From Plotosus lineatus (Eukaryota > Chordata > Actinopteri > Siluriformes > Plotosidae): a stretch of DNA of 64,000 bases. The position numbers were made by a program, and so were the translations under genes. Of the stretch, positions 41,661 through 53,199 are shown piece after piece. The stretch's first letter is position 1, and every line of letters starts with the position of its first letter. The DNA is taken from positions 19,621,001 through 19,685,000 of the forward strand of contig CM045733.1 of the NCBI GenBank assembly GCA_024760905.1, read 5' to 3'. The notes below the pieces were generated by a model, which was not told where the DNA came from, made no database searches, and saw only the letters and a program-made list of their open reading frames with translations.

Positions 41661-43579
41661 GCTATAACCTTGTGACATGTGTTCCTATACTGGTACTCAA
41701 GGCATCCTGAGGCTATTGCTCTGGACACAGTTTCTTTTATAAAACCAGTTACCTCGAGGCAGGTGTTTTATTCATCTGGAGTGGTTTTACTGCTCACAAT
41801 AAATCATTACTAGATCCAAAGTTCCCTTTTTTGGCCCATGCTTGACTCATAATGTAAAGTGCTGGAATGTCCATAACATTGATCGGTACACCAAAACTCG
41901 TATTAATCGTAATCTGCATAGAGGAATATGCTGCCAGGTAAAGAGAGAACGTTCACCTCACACAATGAATGGAAAGGGTTTTCGAACAGGTTGCACTTGC
42001 ACAAGCCTCTTATTAAAACGAGGTCCAAATATAAGCTTTCGCTGTTTAATTCCATTGTAAATAGCTTAAAATATTTGACCTCCACATTAGCAAACATGTG
42101 CTGAATAAGAAAGAATAGGTGACGGGGACAACATGGAAGTTTAGTTTCATTATCTGGTCAAGAGAGAGGCCTTGTTAGTTAATTATTCCGACAAAATGCC
42201 TCTATTGTTTATGACGAATACAGAGCCTATGGTTTATAAAAAAAAAAAAAAAAAAGAAAGCTTCCAAGGATCTAGAGGCCAACACTGGCTCAAGTCAAGT
42301 GCAGACAGGGACAATTGTCTCAAACAGAACTGGCTAAAACAGACACTGTTTCGAGGAATGTAGAAGGACTCCTTCGAGCCATCATCAAATTTGTCCAGAG
42401 TCTGGAATCAGCAATTATACAGCACCAGCAATCAGCGCTGCTGGTGACAGAATGAAAAAGAGGACGGACAAGAAAAAGTGATTGCAGTGATGAAGGTGAA
42501 GAGAAAAAGTGTGAAACTGCCAATCATTTCATGCATGAGATAGAGGCAAATATGAATGTCCTGCATTTGTGTCTAGCATCTGTCAGCCTATTAAGCAGCA
42601 TTTTTACTCTACTCTGATGTTCTGTGAGCACTGGAGCCGAAGGTTTGGCTCCTTAGTTTGGACACTGACTCACTCTCACGTTGCTCTCATAATGTAGAGA
42701 CAGTATAATGATGAAGAAAATGCAGCTGTTGCTCGGCGTTCACTATCAACAGAAATGGTTGTCTGTACTGTAATTGGTTACACGTCCATATAGGAAAAGA
42801 CAGACGCTGCATGACCATGAATCTAGCCTGTTGTTCCAACAAGTACTGTATAATTAGTAGATCATAAAACAGCCAGTGAGTTATAGCGAGACCACTGCAT
42901 TACCTCACGCATTCGGTTATCGGGACTTGTGGGATTTGGAGAGAGTGTGATGTTCTAGTTCAACGTGGTCTGGCTTTTCCATTAGAAGACAGCTCTGGCA
43001 CATGGTCTAATCACCCAACTTTCCTGTGTCTCTCCATTGTCCCTCTGATATTCATTAGCCCTTCCCCATTCTGGACAAGTGGTCTGGATCAAACAAATAC
43101 TATAAAGACCCATTTTTTTGGAAAGCCAATTATGAAGCAAGGCCACATAGCTGAATGGCATGGGCGCAGTCATGCAAGCCTCACATAAAGAGGCCTGGAA
43201 TGCCATCATACATTAGCTGGAACAGTGTTTGCTCAGACACTTACTATAGTTATCAGTGTTGAACTGAAACGTTCCAAGGGTTCATAATGAACTCGAGCTG
43301 TATATGGCTGTTCCTCAGAACAATTTGACCGATGTGTGAAAATACTGTAATTCCTCAAGGTCACTGAACCATGCTTTCATTAGTAGATATAATTGAAAGG
43401 TTTTTACATTTATAGCATTTAAGCAGTTTTAATGTCCATGCCATTAAAGTGGAAAAAGTCCGGTGATGTAATAACCTGATCATTCAGGTCATCAGCTGAC
43501 TTCATTTCAATGCCACATAATGTTGCTGAGCCTCGACCAGACCAGCTAAATTAACAATGCCATGGAAATTACACTCTGT
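41659..43579. other. Unique sequence, largest element-poor stretch
   Basis: Apart from an A-run at 42239-42255, no transposon or exon is recognised in about 1.9 kb. It would be the best place to look for conserved non-coding sequence. Confidence 0.4.
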
Positions 43580-43595
43580 ATTCAAGCCTAAAGGC

Positions 43596-44027
43596 CAGCG
43601 ATGTTGTATGGTTTAGAAACAGTGGCCCTGGGGAAAAGACAGGAGGCAGAGTTGGAGGTAGCAGAGATGAAAATGTTGAGGTTCTCTTTGGGAGTAACGA
43701 GGATGGATAGGATCAGGAATGAGTACATCAGAGGGACAGCACATGTAAGATGTTTTGGAGACAAAGTCAGAGAGGCTAGATTGAGATGGTTTGGACATGT
43801 ACAGAGGAGGGATAATGACTATATTGGTAGTAGGATGCTGAGGTTGGAACTACCAGACTGAAGGCCAAGAGGAAGACCAAAGAGGAGATTTATGGATGTG
43901 GCGAAGGAGGACATGAAGGTAGTTGGTGTAAGAGAAGAAGATGCAGAGGATAGGGTGAGATGGAGGCAGATGATTCGCTGTGGCGACCCCTGAAGCGAAC
44001 AGCCGAAAGGAAAAGAAGAAGAAGAAG
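43596..44027 (+). mobile_element. RTE LINE 3' end, 5'-truncated, 16-bp TSD
   Basis: Perfect duplications attcaagcctaaaggc lie at 43580-43595 and 44028-44043. The frame from 43601 encodes the C-terminal RTE region (MLYGLETVALGKRQEAELEV, then REARLRWFGHVQRRD) up to one stop at 43859, after which the rest (RPRGRPKRRFMD... to IRCGDP) continues in frame. It ends with (GAA)n. This is a typical target-primed 5'-truncated insertion. Confidence 0.93.
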
Positions 44028-44126
44028 ATTCAAGCCTAAAGGCAGTTCAGCAAAATATTAGAAGAGTGTGGCACTTTTTTTGGCCAAGCGTAGCATATCA
44101 AGAGCAACAACAATAAATAATTATCA

Positions 44127-44545
44127 GTTCATTTTCTGTAACCGCTTAATCCTTATTAGGGTCGCGGGGAGGCTGGCACCCAGCCTAGCTGACTCCGGCC
44201 AGGGCAGAGTACACCCTGCGATGGCCTGGTGAGCTGTCCAGGGTGTACTCTGCCCTCGCCCAGCTGACTCCGGGTAAAGGCAGTGTACACCCTGGACAGC
44301 TCGTCAGGACATCGCAGGGCGGAAAACACGCTGACGGCTTTGCAGCTAATCTTGTCGAAAGTTAGCAATGGTTCTTTTACATGAACCTCTCACCATAGAC
44401 AATGAGAGACAAGGCCGGCCTTTGATAACCCAGTTAGCTGCACTGGGGGAACAGTGACAACCTTGTGGAGAGTGGGACTCGAACCCCTAACCTTTGGATC
44501 AGAGATCCAGCGCGCTATATCACTAGGCTACCACTGCCTGTCAAT
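44127..44545 (-). mobile_element. SINE-1L with an inverted internal duplication
   Basis: The copy is a normal minus-strand SINE-1L except that part of the L2 tail (ctgcgatggcctggtgagct... 44217-44260) is present in plus orientation next to its minus-oriented counterpart (44278-44318), forming a hairpin of about 42 bp arms. Confidence 0.85.
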
Positions 44546-45279
44546 AATAATTATAATAATAATAATTATTGTTGTTGTTATTGTAATGTTGATGTTACCG
44601 CCCAGCAGATTTTCGGTTAAACACAGCTGAAGGTGTCGGAGTAAATCAGAAATTTAAAGCACAGTCACACTAACCGTAACAAAAGTTACTGATAATAAAT
44701 AAATGAAAGATGTAAATCGTTCACATAGTGCGACCAGTGGGATCCTAGTCTTGGTGTATACATCAAGCACTGTACTCAAAGTAAACATTACAACATCAAC
44801 GAATGCCATGCATTTAACCCCGCCCCCCTCCAACCCCCACCCACCCACCCACCCGCCCACAAATCATTCTGAGCTGAAGCACTGAAATTATTAAATGGGA
44901 ATTAATATTATGAAAGAAGTAGGCCTGAGTGTTAGCCTGATACTAAACTTATCTTGTGATTTGGTTTACATGAAGTGATTTTGTGTGACAAACAGAGTTT
45001 ATTTGTAGCATGCTGTCTCTTATTTGCTTTGCCACAAACTCAAAGAAAAGCAAAATAAATGCACACTTCTAATCCAATCTTTGATTAAAATGACAAATGG
45101 ATAATTCTTCTCATCAGACAATTCACAGTAACTTCACAATTTAATCAAATACGTTTTGGATTTACAGACAAATAGCTAAGATTAATCATGTGGAAGTCAC
45201 TCTTTCCAAAGTAGTAACTGATTCCTGCATGAGTCTACTGTATATCACAGCACTCAAATTTTTTTTTTTCCTGTTTCAG
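44546..45279. other. Nothing recognised
   Basis: AT-rich, with a (CCCA)n-like tract at 44836-44858 and a T-run just upstream of the exon-like segment at 45280. Confidence 0.4.
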
Positions 45280-45467
45280 AGAACCACATTTCCAGAATGT
45301 TCCAGGGCCACTCCAGCGTTCCTGTTTCTCTTATGTGGTGTGGTGTGAATGAGCAGTGGGATTCTGGTCTATGGCACTCACCCTACGGATACCCCCATAT
45401 CTCGCAGCATGACACCTACAACAATGCACAACTTCCACCCAGCAACCAGCCCGACCCCACCTGGAAG
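45280..45467 (+). CDS. Exon-like segment, gene not identified
   Basis: A long T-rich tract and cctgtttcag (ending 45279) precede, and gtacat follows at 45468. The 188 bp read as two bases plus 62 codons without a stop. The peptide includes MFQGHSSVPVSLMWCGVNEQ, WDSGLWHSPYGYPHISQHD and NNAQLPPSNQPDPTWK. It is rich in Pro, His, Tyr, Asn and Gln, as in disordered parts of regulatory proteins. The incoming phase does not follow directly from 24453-24634, so at least one exon would have to lie between if they belong together. No family is recognised. Confidence 0.4.
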
Positions 45468-46005
45468 GTACATTTCACTCTCTTCATATTCCTGCGATTG
45501 CAAAAATTCATCCCAATACAGAACTAAAATGAACTTGGCGTCAGTTTGCTTAACGCTCGTATTCAAAGATCTATACATAACGTCTGTATACGCCCCAAAT
45601 AACAGCAAACATACACGAAACTACATAACTATATACAGCTATACTTATCTACACATCAAAAGAGTTTCCTTCAATCCCAGATAAGTCGTGATTAAACACA
45701 CATCAGTTTGTAAAAACGGAGTAAACACTGTTCTTATGCCTGTCCAGGAATCTAAAACTTCTAAGGAGCAGTGTTGGGAGATTTTGTAACTTTTACAACT
45801 TTTATTTTCAGTGTGTAAATTTTTTAATTTAAATCGCAGATATTTCTACAACTGATTTTTTATAACTTATAAATGTTTCAGTACAGTGTCATAGCATTCA
45901 TAAAAAATCTAACAAATAACGAGCTTTTGAGACTAAAACGATTGTTATTATAACTGTGTTGTGATAGAATCATGCCAGATTCCTAACAAAATCTTATAAA
46001 TAATA
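45468..46005. other. Nothing recognised
   Basis: AT-rich sequence without identified elements. Confidence 0.4.
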
Positions 46006-46006
46006 A

Positions 46007-46009
<3 letters not shown>

Positions 46010-46090
<81 letters not shown>
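46010..46090. repeat. (CA)n-(TA)n microsatellite
   Basis: About 22 CA units pass into about 18 TA units. Confidence 0.95.
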
Positions 46091-46095
<5 letters not shown>

Positions 46096-46097
46096 CA

Positions 46098-46313
46098 CAG
46101 TATAGATCCCCACGGGACCACGAAATCCGTGAAGTAGGATGACCCCCAGCCCCCTGATTGATGTATACGTACATGTATATGTGTATATAATATCAATAAA
46201 TACATATTTAGTGCTGTAAATGTTTATGACAATTAAACATTAAAAATAATGCATAAGATGTAAATAAAATATAAAGAGACACACACATACAGATGCGCAC
46301 ACACACACACACA

Positions 46314-46365
<52 letters not shown>

Positions 46366-46570
46366 TGTGCACCTCACAAAAATATAAGTAGTTTTGTTTG
46401 GGGGTTTTGGTTTATTTATTTATTTATTTTTTGCATAATTGGCCTTGTTTTTCCTTGTTTTTTGGCCCCTATTTTTCCTTAATTTCCTCATTGTTCAATG
46501 AATATTTTTGAAAAACCTGCGATGCACTGAACCTGCAGAAACTGAAGCACGGAGTATCGAGGAATCACTG
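46098..46570 (+). mobile_element. MITE-T, copy B, with expanded CA tract
   Basis: The left part (accacgaaatccgtgaagta, tgtatacgtacatgtatatg) and right terminus (aacctgcagaaactgaagca...aatcactg-ta) match copy C at 51869-52359. The internal CA stretch (46280-46362) is much longer than in other copies. The first 30 bp are shortened relative to copy C. Confidence 0.75.
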
Positions 46571-46574
46571 TATG

Positions 46575-46577
<3 letters not shown>

Positions 46578-46651
<74 letters not shown>

Positions 46652-46658
46652 TTACATG

Positions 46659-46716
<58 letters not shown>
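46578..46716. repeat. (TA)n and (CA)n microsatellites
   Basis: TA units span 46578-46640 and pure CA units 46663-46716. Confidence 0.95.
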
Positions 46717-46718
<2 letters not shown>

Positions 46719-46724
46719 ATATAT

Positions 46725-46835
46725 CTTCTTCATTTCCTTTCGGCTGTTCCCTTTAGGGGTCGCCACAGTGAGTCATCTGCCTCCATTTCACTCTATCCTC
46801 TGCATCTTCTTCTCTTACACCTCACTTCTCTTACT
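46725..46835 (-). mobile_element. RTE LINE 3' end fragment
   Basis: The bases cttcttcatttcctttcggc, tgttccctttaggggtcgcc and the ORF end follow, truncated after about 110 bp. Confidence 0.78.
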
Positions 46836-47486
46836 TTTATATATATATATATAAATCAAAAATCAGACTATGCAAAAGAAAATAATGCAGATGATGCTTT
46901 TGCTTTATTTTTAAATTCATGACTATTGGGGCAAGAACATTATTAATATGAAGGCAATGAAAATGAATGTGAAATGTTAATTGATAGTCATGTGAGTGCA
47001 TGATTTGGAGTGCAGGATATGCACTCCTCCAACACGGCTTTGAGTTTGTAGATGTGTGGAAGTGTGTATGTGGTAATGCCCATTGTACATGCAAGAAAGG
47101 GAAACAAAGTCTTTATTATGGTGGAGACAGAAGTCTATGTAAGCATGACTGGCAAATTTCAGTTTAAAAACATTGATGGTTTACACTTCCTCTTCCTACT
47201 TCCTGTTTGGAAAATCCATATTAATCTTGTATGCTTCTCATTTTAATTTTCCCGATTAATTTCCCAGCAAGAGACATATTCAATCATACAGCAGACTGAA
47301 GAAAAATATTCTCTAAATTCTTTATCTAGTAAAATTAAGATCTCTTGGTATTTATATTCTGATTGTTCAGAAACATGTCTTAACTCATACTCTAATAATT
47401 GCAATGTTTACTGAAATTAAAATTTCAACATGCTAAAGGGTAGGCAGCAGTTTATGAAATGCAAATAAATAAATAAATAACAATGC

Positions 47487-47490
<4 letters not shown>
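46836..47490. other. Nothing recognised
   Basis: Unique sequence without an identified exon. Confidence 0.4.
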
Positions 47491-47549
<59 letters not shown>

Positions 47550-47574
47550 TACACATATATATATACATATATAT

Positions 47575-47916
47575 GTCTGTCTTCCTTCCTTTCGGCTTTT
47601 TCCCTTTTACTCGGGAGTCGCCACAGTGAATCATCCGATTCGCACGTTTGATTTGGCAGAGGTTTTTACGTCGGATGCCCTTCCTGTCACAACCCTTTTT
47701 AGCAAGGGACGGAAACACGCTGACGACTTTGCAGCTACTCTTTACGAAAGTCAGCAATGGTTCTTTTACATGCCTCTCACCATAGACAGTGACAGACATG
47801 GCCCGCCTTTGATAACCCAGTTAACTGCACTGGGGGGGGACAGTGACAACCTTGTGGAGAGTGGGACTCGAACCCCCAACCTTTGGATCAGCGATCCAGC
47901 GCCCTATACCACTAGA

Positions 47917-47919
<3 letters not shown>
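47575..47919 (-). mobile_element. SINE-1R, full length, inserted in a (TA)n array
   Basis: TA repeats lie on both sides (47491-47540 with continuation to 47574; 47920-47962). The copy is complete from the tail (gtctgtcttccttcctttcg) to the head (tggtctagtggtatagggcg). The exact TSD cannot be read because the target is TA. Confidence 0.9.
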
Positions 47920-47962
<43 letters not shown>

Positions 47963-47966
<4 letters not shown>

Positions 47967-48570
47967 CCTCTCACATCGGGACAACCAAGAGAATGGGAAA
48001 GCTTTTCTTTGGCCTGCTACTCTGGTATTTAAGCCCATAATATGATTACAGATGAATGCTGATATCCGCAAACTGATGCACAAACCACCCAAATAGCTCT
48101 TTGTATTATTCAAGACTTTTTTTTGGAATTCTTACCCAGAGGATTTTGTGGCAGCATTGTTTAAGCTAAGTCCTTGTTAAGCATTGAGAGATTGGGTCAG
48201 TATAATCACGATATTTGAATATTATGCGTACAGTATATGTTTGGGAATTTCCAACTGAAGGGAACATGTAAATCTATCCTATGATTGCATGTTTTTTTTT
48301 TTTACCATGGGATTTTTTCTTTCACCTGAGATAAATGTTATGGAAAAAAAAACAAATAATCCAACTTCCCCTTGCAGTTTTTCTTTTCAAATTTGTAATT
48401 GGAGAAAAAATAGATACGGTATATATCCTTCAGAGCAGGAAGAAGCAGAAGTCAGTTTTGTTGGCTGAGGAGGAGACAGAGGTGTTGAGTTGGTTGACTT
48501 GGAGACATCAAAGTAAGCCTGAGTTTGGTCTGTTCCACAGGAAGCCTTTCATGTTTAAAGTCGGCATGAG
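47963..48570. other. Nothing recognised
   Basis: No element. A weak exon-like stretch at 48433-48510 is not convincing. Confidence 0.35.
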
Positions 48571-48571
48571 A

Positions 48572-48624
<53 letters not shown>
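48571..48624. repeat. (GA)n microsatellite
   Basis: About 26 GA units. Confidence 0.95.
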
Positions 48625-48625
<1 letters not shown>

Positions 48626-48626
48626 A

Positions 48627-49100
48627 TACACAAGTGGATGAGAGAACAGCACAACCTGTGTCTAGAAAGGAAAACATGCCTTTCAGGAAGGCAGTATCCC
48701 CCGAGGCAGTTGTGCCCAAATGCACACACTGGCTCATGGATACGGACAAAGACAGATCCATAGCCATGTATCTACATGCAGGCCCTGCTGTGAGGCTGAT
48801 GTTGGGTCATGGCAAGTGGAAAGATTTGTAGGAAAGGTAAAGGGAATAAAAAGTAAAGGGGCACGGAGCTTACTCAGAGAATCATGAAGTTCCTTGAGCT
48901 ATTTCAGTTGAGCTCTGATTGGAGACCACCCATCCATCCTGGCAAAGGGCCAAATGTGACTAGCCATGTCATGCTGTAGCATAGTGGGCTGCTGAGTAGG
49001 AGAGCAGAACAAATAAGGAATGAAACATTGTGGACAAGCTTTTGTGGGAAAGTATGACATGGATGTTGTGATCCCATGTACCATTCCAGACTATAATACA
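48627..49100. other. Nothing recognised
   Basis: Unique sequence. Confidence 0.35.
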
Positions 49101-49102
49101 GA

Positions 49103-50008
49103 CAGTCAGCCCTCTACTTACGAAAACATCTGAATACGAAAAATCCAGGTTACGAAAAACATTTTACTAAATTTTCGACCTCTGTATTCGAAACAACTTC
49201 TTATGAAATGCGCCAAACGTGCCATTCAAAAATTCAACCACGCCATTCAAACATTCAAACAATGCCCGAGTTGCTCTCTCATTGGCTGTCTCCAAACATC
49301 CCGCCCTGCTGGCCTCCCATTGTCCAGGAGAGAGCTGAACTGTACCCATTCCTGTACCCATACTTCCTGTTTGTCACATGCGTGAAGGAGAGTTTAACAG
49401 GACTGTTGGCTCGTGAGTTTTTTGAGAGTGATCATCGCAGCGTTATATTTTGTTATCCATCATGGACCCCAAGAAAGTGATTCCCGATTACACCGAAAAG
49501 TAGAAGCGGGCTCCGTTATCAATCGAAGTGAAGCAGGAGATAATAAAAAAATACGAAAGTGGGATGCGGTTGAACGAAATCGCAAAGGAGTATGGCCGAA
49601 ACCCCTCTACAATCAGGATGATATTGAAGCAGAAGGAGGCATTAAAAGCGGAGATACAGTGATGGAGGCGATTATTTCGGAAAAAGTAACCGCCATATTT
49701 GAGAACCTCGTGAAGGAGGGTGTGGATGGGGCTGAGGGTTCTTCAGACCAGCAACCCCCCGGACTTTAAAGTGTTGCATGGGTGGTTTGAGAGATTTAAA
49801 AAAGGCTAAATAATGTTCTTTTACTTTTAACACACATTTCATACAAAATTGGTGTACTTTTATCATTTTTAAAGGGTTTATGGGGTAGTCTTGGGAGCCT
49901 TGGAATGAATCAGGCGTTTTACATGTAAAATGCACCTCTACTTAGGAAAACTCCAGGTTATGAAAAAGGCACTGGAACAGATTAATTTTGTAAGTAGAGG
50001 GCCGACTG
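49103..50008 (+). mobile_element. Tigger-like element with TIRs, internally deleted
   Basis: Terminal repeats CAGTCAGCCCTCTACTTAC (49103-49121) and the inverse CAGTCGGCCCTCTACTTAC (ending 50008) match at 18 of 19 positions; TA follows the right end. From the ATG at 49462 the frame reads MDPKKVIPDYTEK, a stop, then RAPLSIEVKQEIIKKYESGM and GRNPSTIRMILKQKEALKAE. This is the psq-type HTH of Tigger/jerky transposases. A later piece (DFKVLHGWFERFKKG) is the end of the CENP-B-type HTH. The DDE domain is missing. Confidence 0.85.
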
Positions 50009-50010
50009 TA

Positions 50011-50922
50011 TTTCCTTACTTACAGCATATCCTGGAGTATATTAGTCGTCTTTCACCATAGCAGTTTAACAAAAAGATCAAGTTTATGAGACAAAATCCA
50101 CAGCCAAAATCTAAAACTGTTAGAAAGCACCGATATGTAAAACACAAAAAGAAAGACTGCGGGGAAAACAGAAATAGATTAGCATTAATGTGCTTGCATG
50201 TGATGGTATGTGAGGGCTTACAGTTACAGGTATTGATGGTAATTAAAAAAAAAAAAAATTCCAGAATCAGGAAGCATAACATTTAAATGCTAGTGTCCTC
50301 TTGTTTTTCTATGATGACAACAGTTGGACAAAAAATCAAGTGGACTGTAAGAAATTAAGAAATAAACAAAATAAAGGGCACAGGAAAACAAACTAGAAAT
50401 AAAGGTCTAATTTTAAAATATCTAAATTACGTAAAATGGAGCAAGCAGAAAATGTCCTTTGTCAGATGCCACCGAGATAAATGTTTCACTCTGTTTCACC
50501 AAGTTGTCTGAAACATATGACATTTTGGATATTCCTGTTGCTTTGTTAGTATGGTAGTACCCCACTGTTTAGTGCTTGCTGTCTCAAACTTTGATCTATG
50601 AGGGTTACTTCCCTCTAATAGGATTAAGGCCGAGTCCCTTTGTGTGCTCTGTACTGCAAGCACGGAGCCTGACCCACCCTGTCTTTCCACAGCCAAGACA
50701 TAACAGGGAGGAATTTAAGACAAAACCTAAAGTAATCCTATCAGTATGGCTATAGGAGGTTAGCACCATGTCCAGAGAATGCAGAGAAGCTCCTTCTGAA
50801 TCTGAAGTGCTGGATACAGATGAGTGTGAAGAAGGAGTCAGGTGGTACAGAAAAGGACTACCGACTTGTGATTGTCGGATGTCAATGAGGTTTATTACTT
50901 CACCGTGTTTCATACTGTATAT
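50011..50922. other. Nothing recognised
   Basis: Contains an A-run at 50246-50259. No convincing exon. Confidence 0.4.
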
Positions 50923-50938
50923 AAATAGTCTGGCATGT

Positions 50939-51457
50939 CTTCTTCTTCTTCTTCTTCTTTTCCTTTCGGCTTTTCCCTTCAGGGGTCGCCACAGCGAATC
51001 ATCTGCCTCCATCTCACCCTATCCTTTGCATCTTCTTCTCTTACACCAACGACCTTCATGTCCTCCTTCACCACATCCATGAATCGTCTCTTTGGTCTTC
51101 CTCTAGGCCTTTTGCCTGGTAGTTCCAGCCTCAGCATCCTATTACCAATATACTCACTATCCCTCCTCTGTACATGTCCAAACCATCTCAATCTAGCCTC
51201 TCTGACTTTGTCTCCAAAACGTCTTACATGTGCTGTCCCTCTGATGTACTCATTCCTGATCCTATCCATCCTCGTTACTCCCAAAGAGAACCTCAACATT
51301 TTCATCTCTGCTACCTCCAGCTCTGCCTCCTGTCTTTTCCCCAGGGCCACCGTTTCTAACCCATACAACATCGCTGGCCTCAACACCGTCTTGTACACTT
51401 TTCCTTTCATTCTTGCCGATACCTTCCTATCACACATCACACCGGACACTTTTCTCC
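50939..51457 (-). mobile_element. RTE LINE 3' end with intact C-terminal frame, 16-bp TSD
   Basis: Perfect duplications aaatagtctggcatgt lie at 50923-50938 and 51458-51473. The minus-strand frame 51449-50979 (156 codons) is uninterrupted to its natural stop (MSGVMCDRKVSARMKGKVYK ... RWRQMIRCGDP). The 3' end is (GAA)n. Lack of damage suggests it is recent. Confidence 0.95.
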
Positions 51458-51512
51458 AAATAGTCTGGCATGTAACGATCCTAAAAGTACAAGCCTGTAG
51501 ACTTCTTCAAAG

Positions 51513-51830
51513 CATTCATTCATTATCCATAACACTTATCGTATTCGGCTCACAGGGGAAACTGGAGATAATCCCAGTCGATATCCTATGAGAGCTGTGG
51601 GACACCCTGGTCAGGCCATCAGTCCATTGTAGGGTTAATACATGCACAAGCTCACATTCACACCCAGGAGAAATTTGGAGTATCCAATTGACATAATTAC
51701 AATGTCCTAATACTGTTGGACGAAATCGGTGTCACTTTCACTGATCACTAATTCGCCGAAATGTTTAGTCCTACTAGTGTTACAGGGAGGCTGGATTCTA
51801 TCTCAGCCAACACTGGGTGAAGATGGAGAC
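51513..51830 (-). mobile_element. L2/SINE-3 fragments, old
   Basis: Bases 51513-51700 resemble a minus-strand L2/SINE-3 3' region (tcattatccataacacttat, ccaggagaaatttggagta). Bases 51765-51830 repeat an L2 tail piece (ggaggctggattctatctcag). Confidence 0.5.
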
Positions 51831-51868
51831 CCAAAAATCATGGCAAGCAAATGTCCGGAAACCTCATA

Positions 51869-52359
51869 CAGGGATCCTTCATTTTCCGTGGTTAATGAGG
51901 ACCGAGACCCCCCACGCGATCGCCGATTTACGCGAAGTAGGATCGAGCCCCCTGACTGACGTATACGTACATGTATATGTGTATATAATACCAATAAATA
52001 CATATCTGACGCTATAGATGCTTATAATAACAATTAAACATTCAAAAATAATGCATAAGATGTAAATAAAATATAAATACACAAACATACAAACATGCGG
52101 GTGCACACACTCAGATAAAAATGTAAGTAGTTTTGTTGGGGGGTTTTGGGTTGTTTTTTTTTTTGTTTTTGTTGGTTTGGGTTTTTTTTTTTTTTTTTTT
52201 TTTTTTGCATAATTGGTTTTGTTTTGCTGCATGTTCCTTAACTTTTTCCCGATTTTCCCTTAATTTCTTTATTTTTTAACTTTCCGATGAATATTTTTGA
52301 AAAACCCACGATGCACTGAAGCCACAGAAACTGAAGTACGAAGTCGCGAGGGATCACTG
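51869..52359. mobile_element. MITE-T, copy C, complete with TA duplication
   Basis: The left end CAGGGATCCTTC and right end (inverse CAGTGATCCCTC) are bordered by TA (51867-51868, 52360-52361). Near the left end 'ttttccgtggttaatgagga' and 'cgatttacgcgaagtaggatc' are arranged as in fish Tigger-type MITEs. It is non-coding, 491 bp, and serves as the reference copy for this family. Confidence 0.82.
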
Positions 52360-52361
52360 TA

Positions 52362-53199
52362 TCCAGTTTTGCTTATGTGACCTTAAAAAAATAGGCCCAG
52401 TTGAAAGCCCCAGCTTCAGCATAGTAAATGTCCGGAAAGTCTCGTGTGACGGACAGATGGACAGACAGGCAGACAGTCAGAACTGTGAGTCCTGAGCCAT
52501 TTTGTGGATGGGAGCTGATTAAAACAGGGCCCGAGGTTCAGACTTCAAAGCAACAAGTTTTAGTCTCATTTTAGTTGTAGTTTATCTCTTTGGCCTGTTA
52601 TGACTCTTATCAGTTGTGTACACTGTTTTGAATTTCTGAAGGCAAACAGTAGTTGACATGTGTACAAGTATATCATTGCTAATAGAACATGAGCTTTTGT
52701 GAGTTTCGATGTCCGTTCAAAAACACCGTCTAAATCTATCCCTTTGCACGTGAGATTTAGGATTTGCACATGCAAAAACAGGATACTTCTATCAGACTGA
52801 ATAAATTTCAATCTCTTCTGCATTCATATGCCCCAAAATGATGTGCTTTCCAAAAACCTTTGTGCAGTTGGACACCATGAAGCACACTAAAATTATTTAG
52901 CAGACTAAAGCGTCCCAATTTTAATGTACACAAAGCTAATCCGTAAACCCCGCGTATCAATTTTAACGATGGTTTTGATCTTGATTTATTTAAATTAAAA
53001 AAAAATTTAGACTACCGTAGGTGTCCCAATTTGTGGTTCCATTAGCACAACCATACACATGCATTAAAAATAAGTAGCTGGACACAAATTAAATAATACA
53101 CCAATCACTGTAAAAAATGATTGTAATTGTACATTATGTATAAGGGTTTGTAATCAGCTTGCTGGCAGATTTGCAAAGCAAATGATCTATGTAACTGTA
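52362..53199. other. Nothing recognised
   Basis: Unique sequence; no exon is recognised. Confidence 0.4.

Noticed and set aside
41029..41710. Open frames of 150-217 residues
   Set aside because: Artefacts of the CT/CA array (Ser/Leu/Thr/His).
48433..48510. Possible exon after 'tatatccttcag' with downstream gtaag
   Set aside because: Lys/Glu-rich peptide of 26 residues, weak acceptor, continues into a GA microsatellite.
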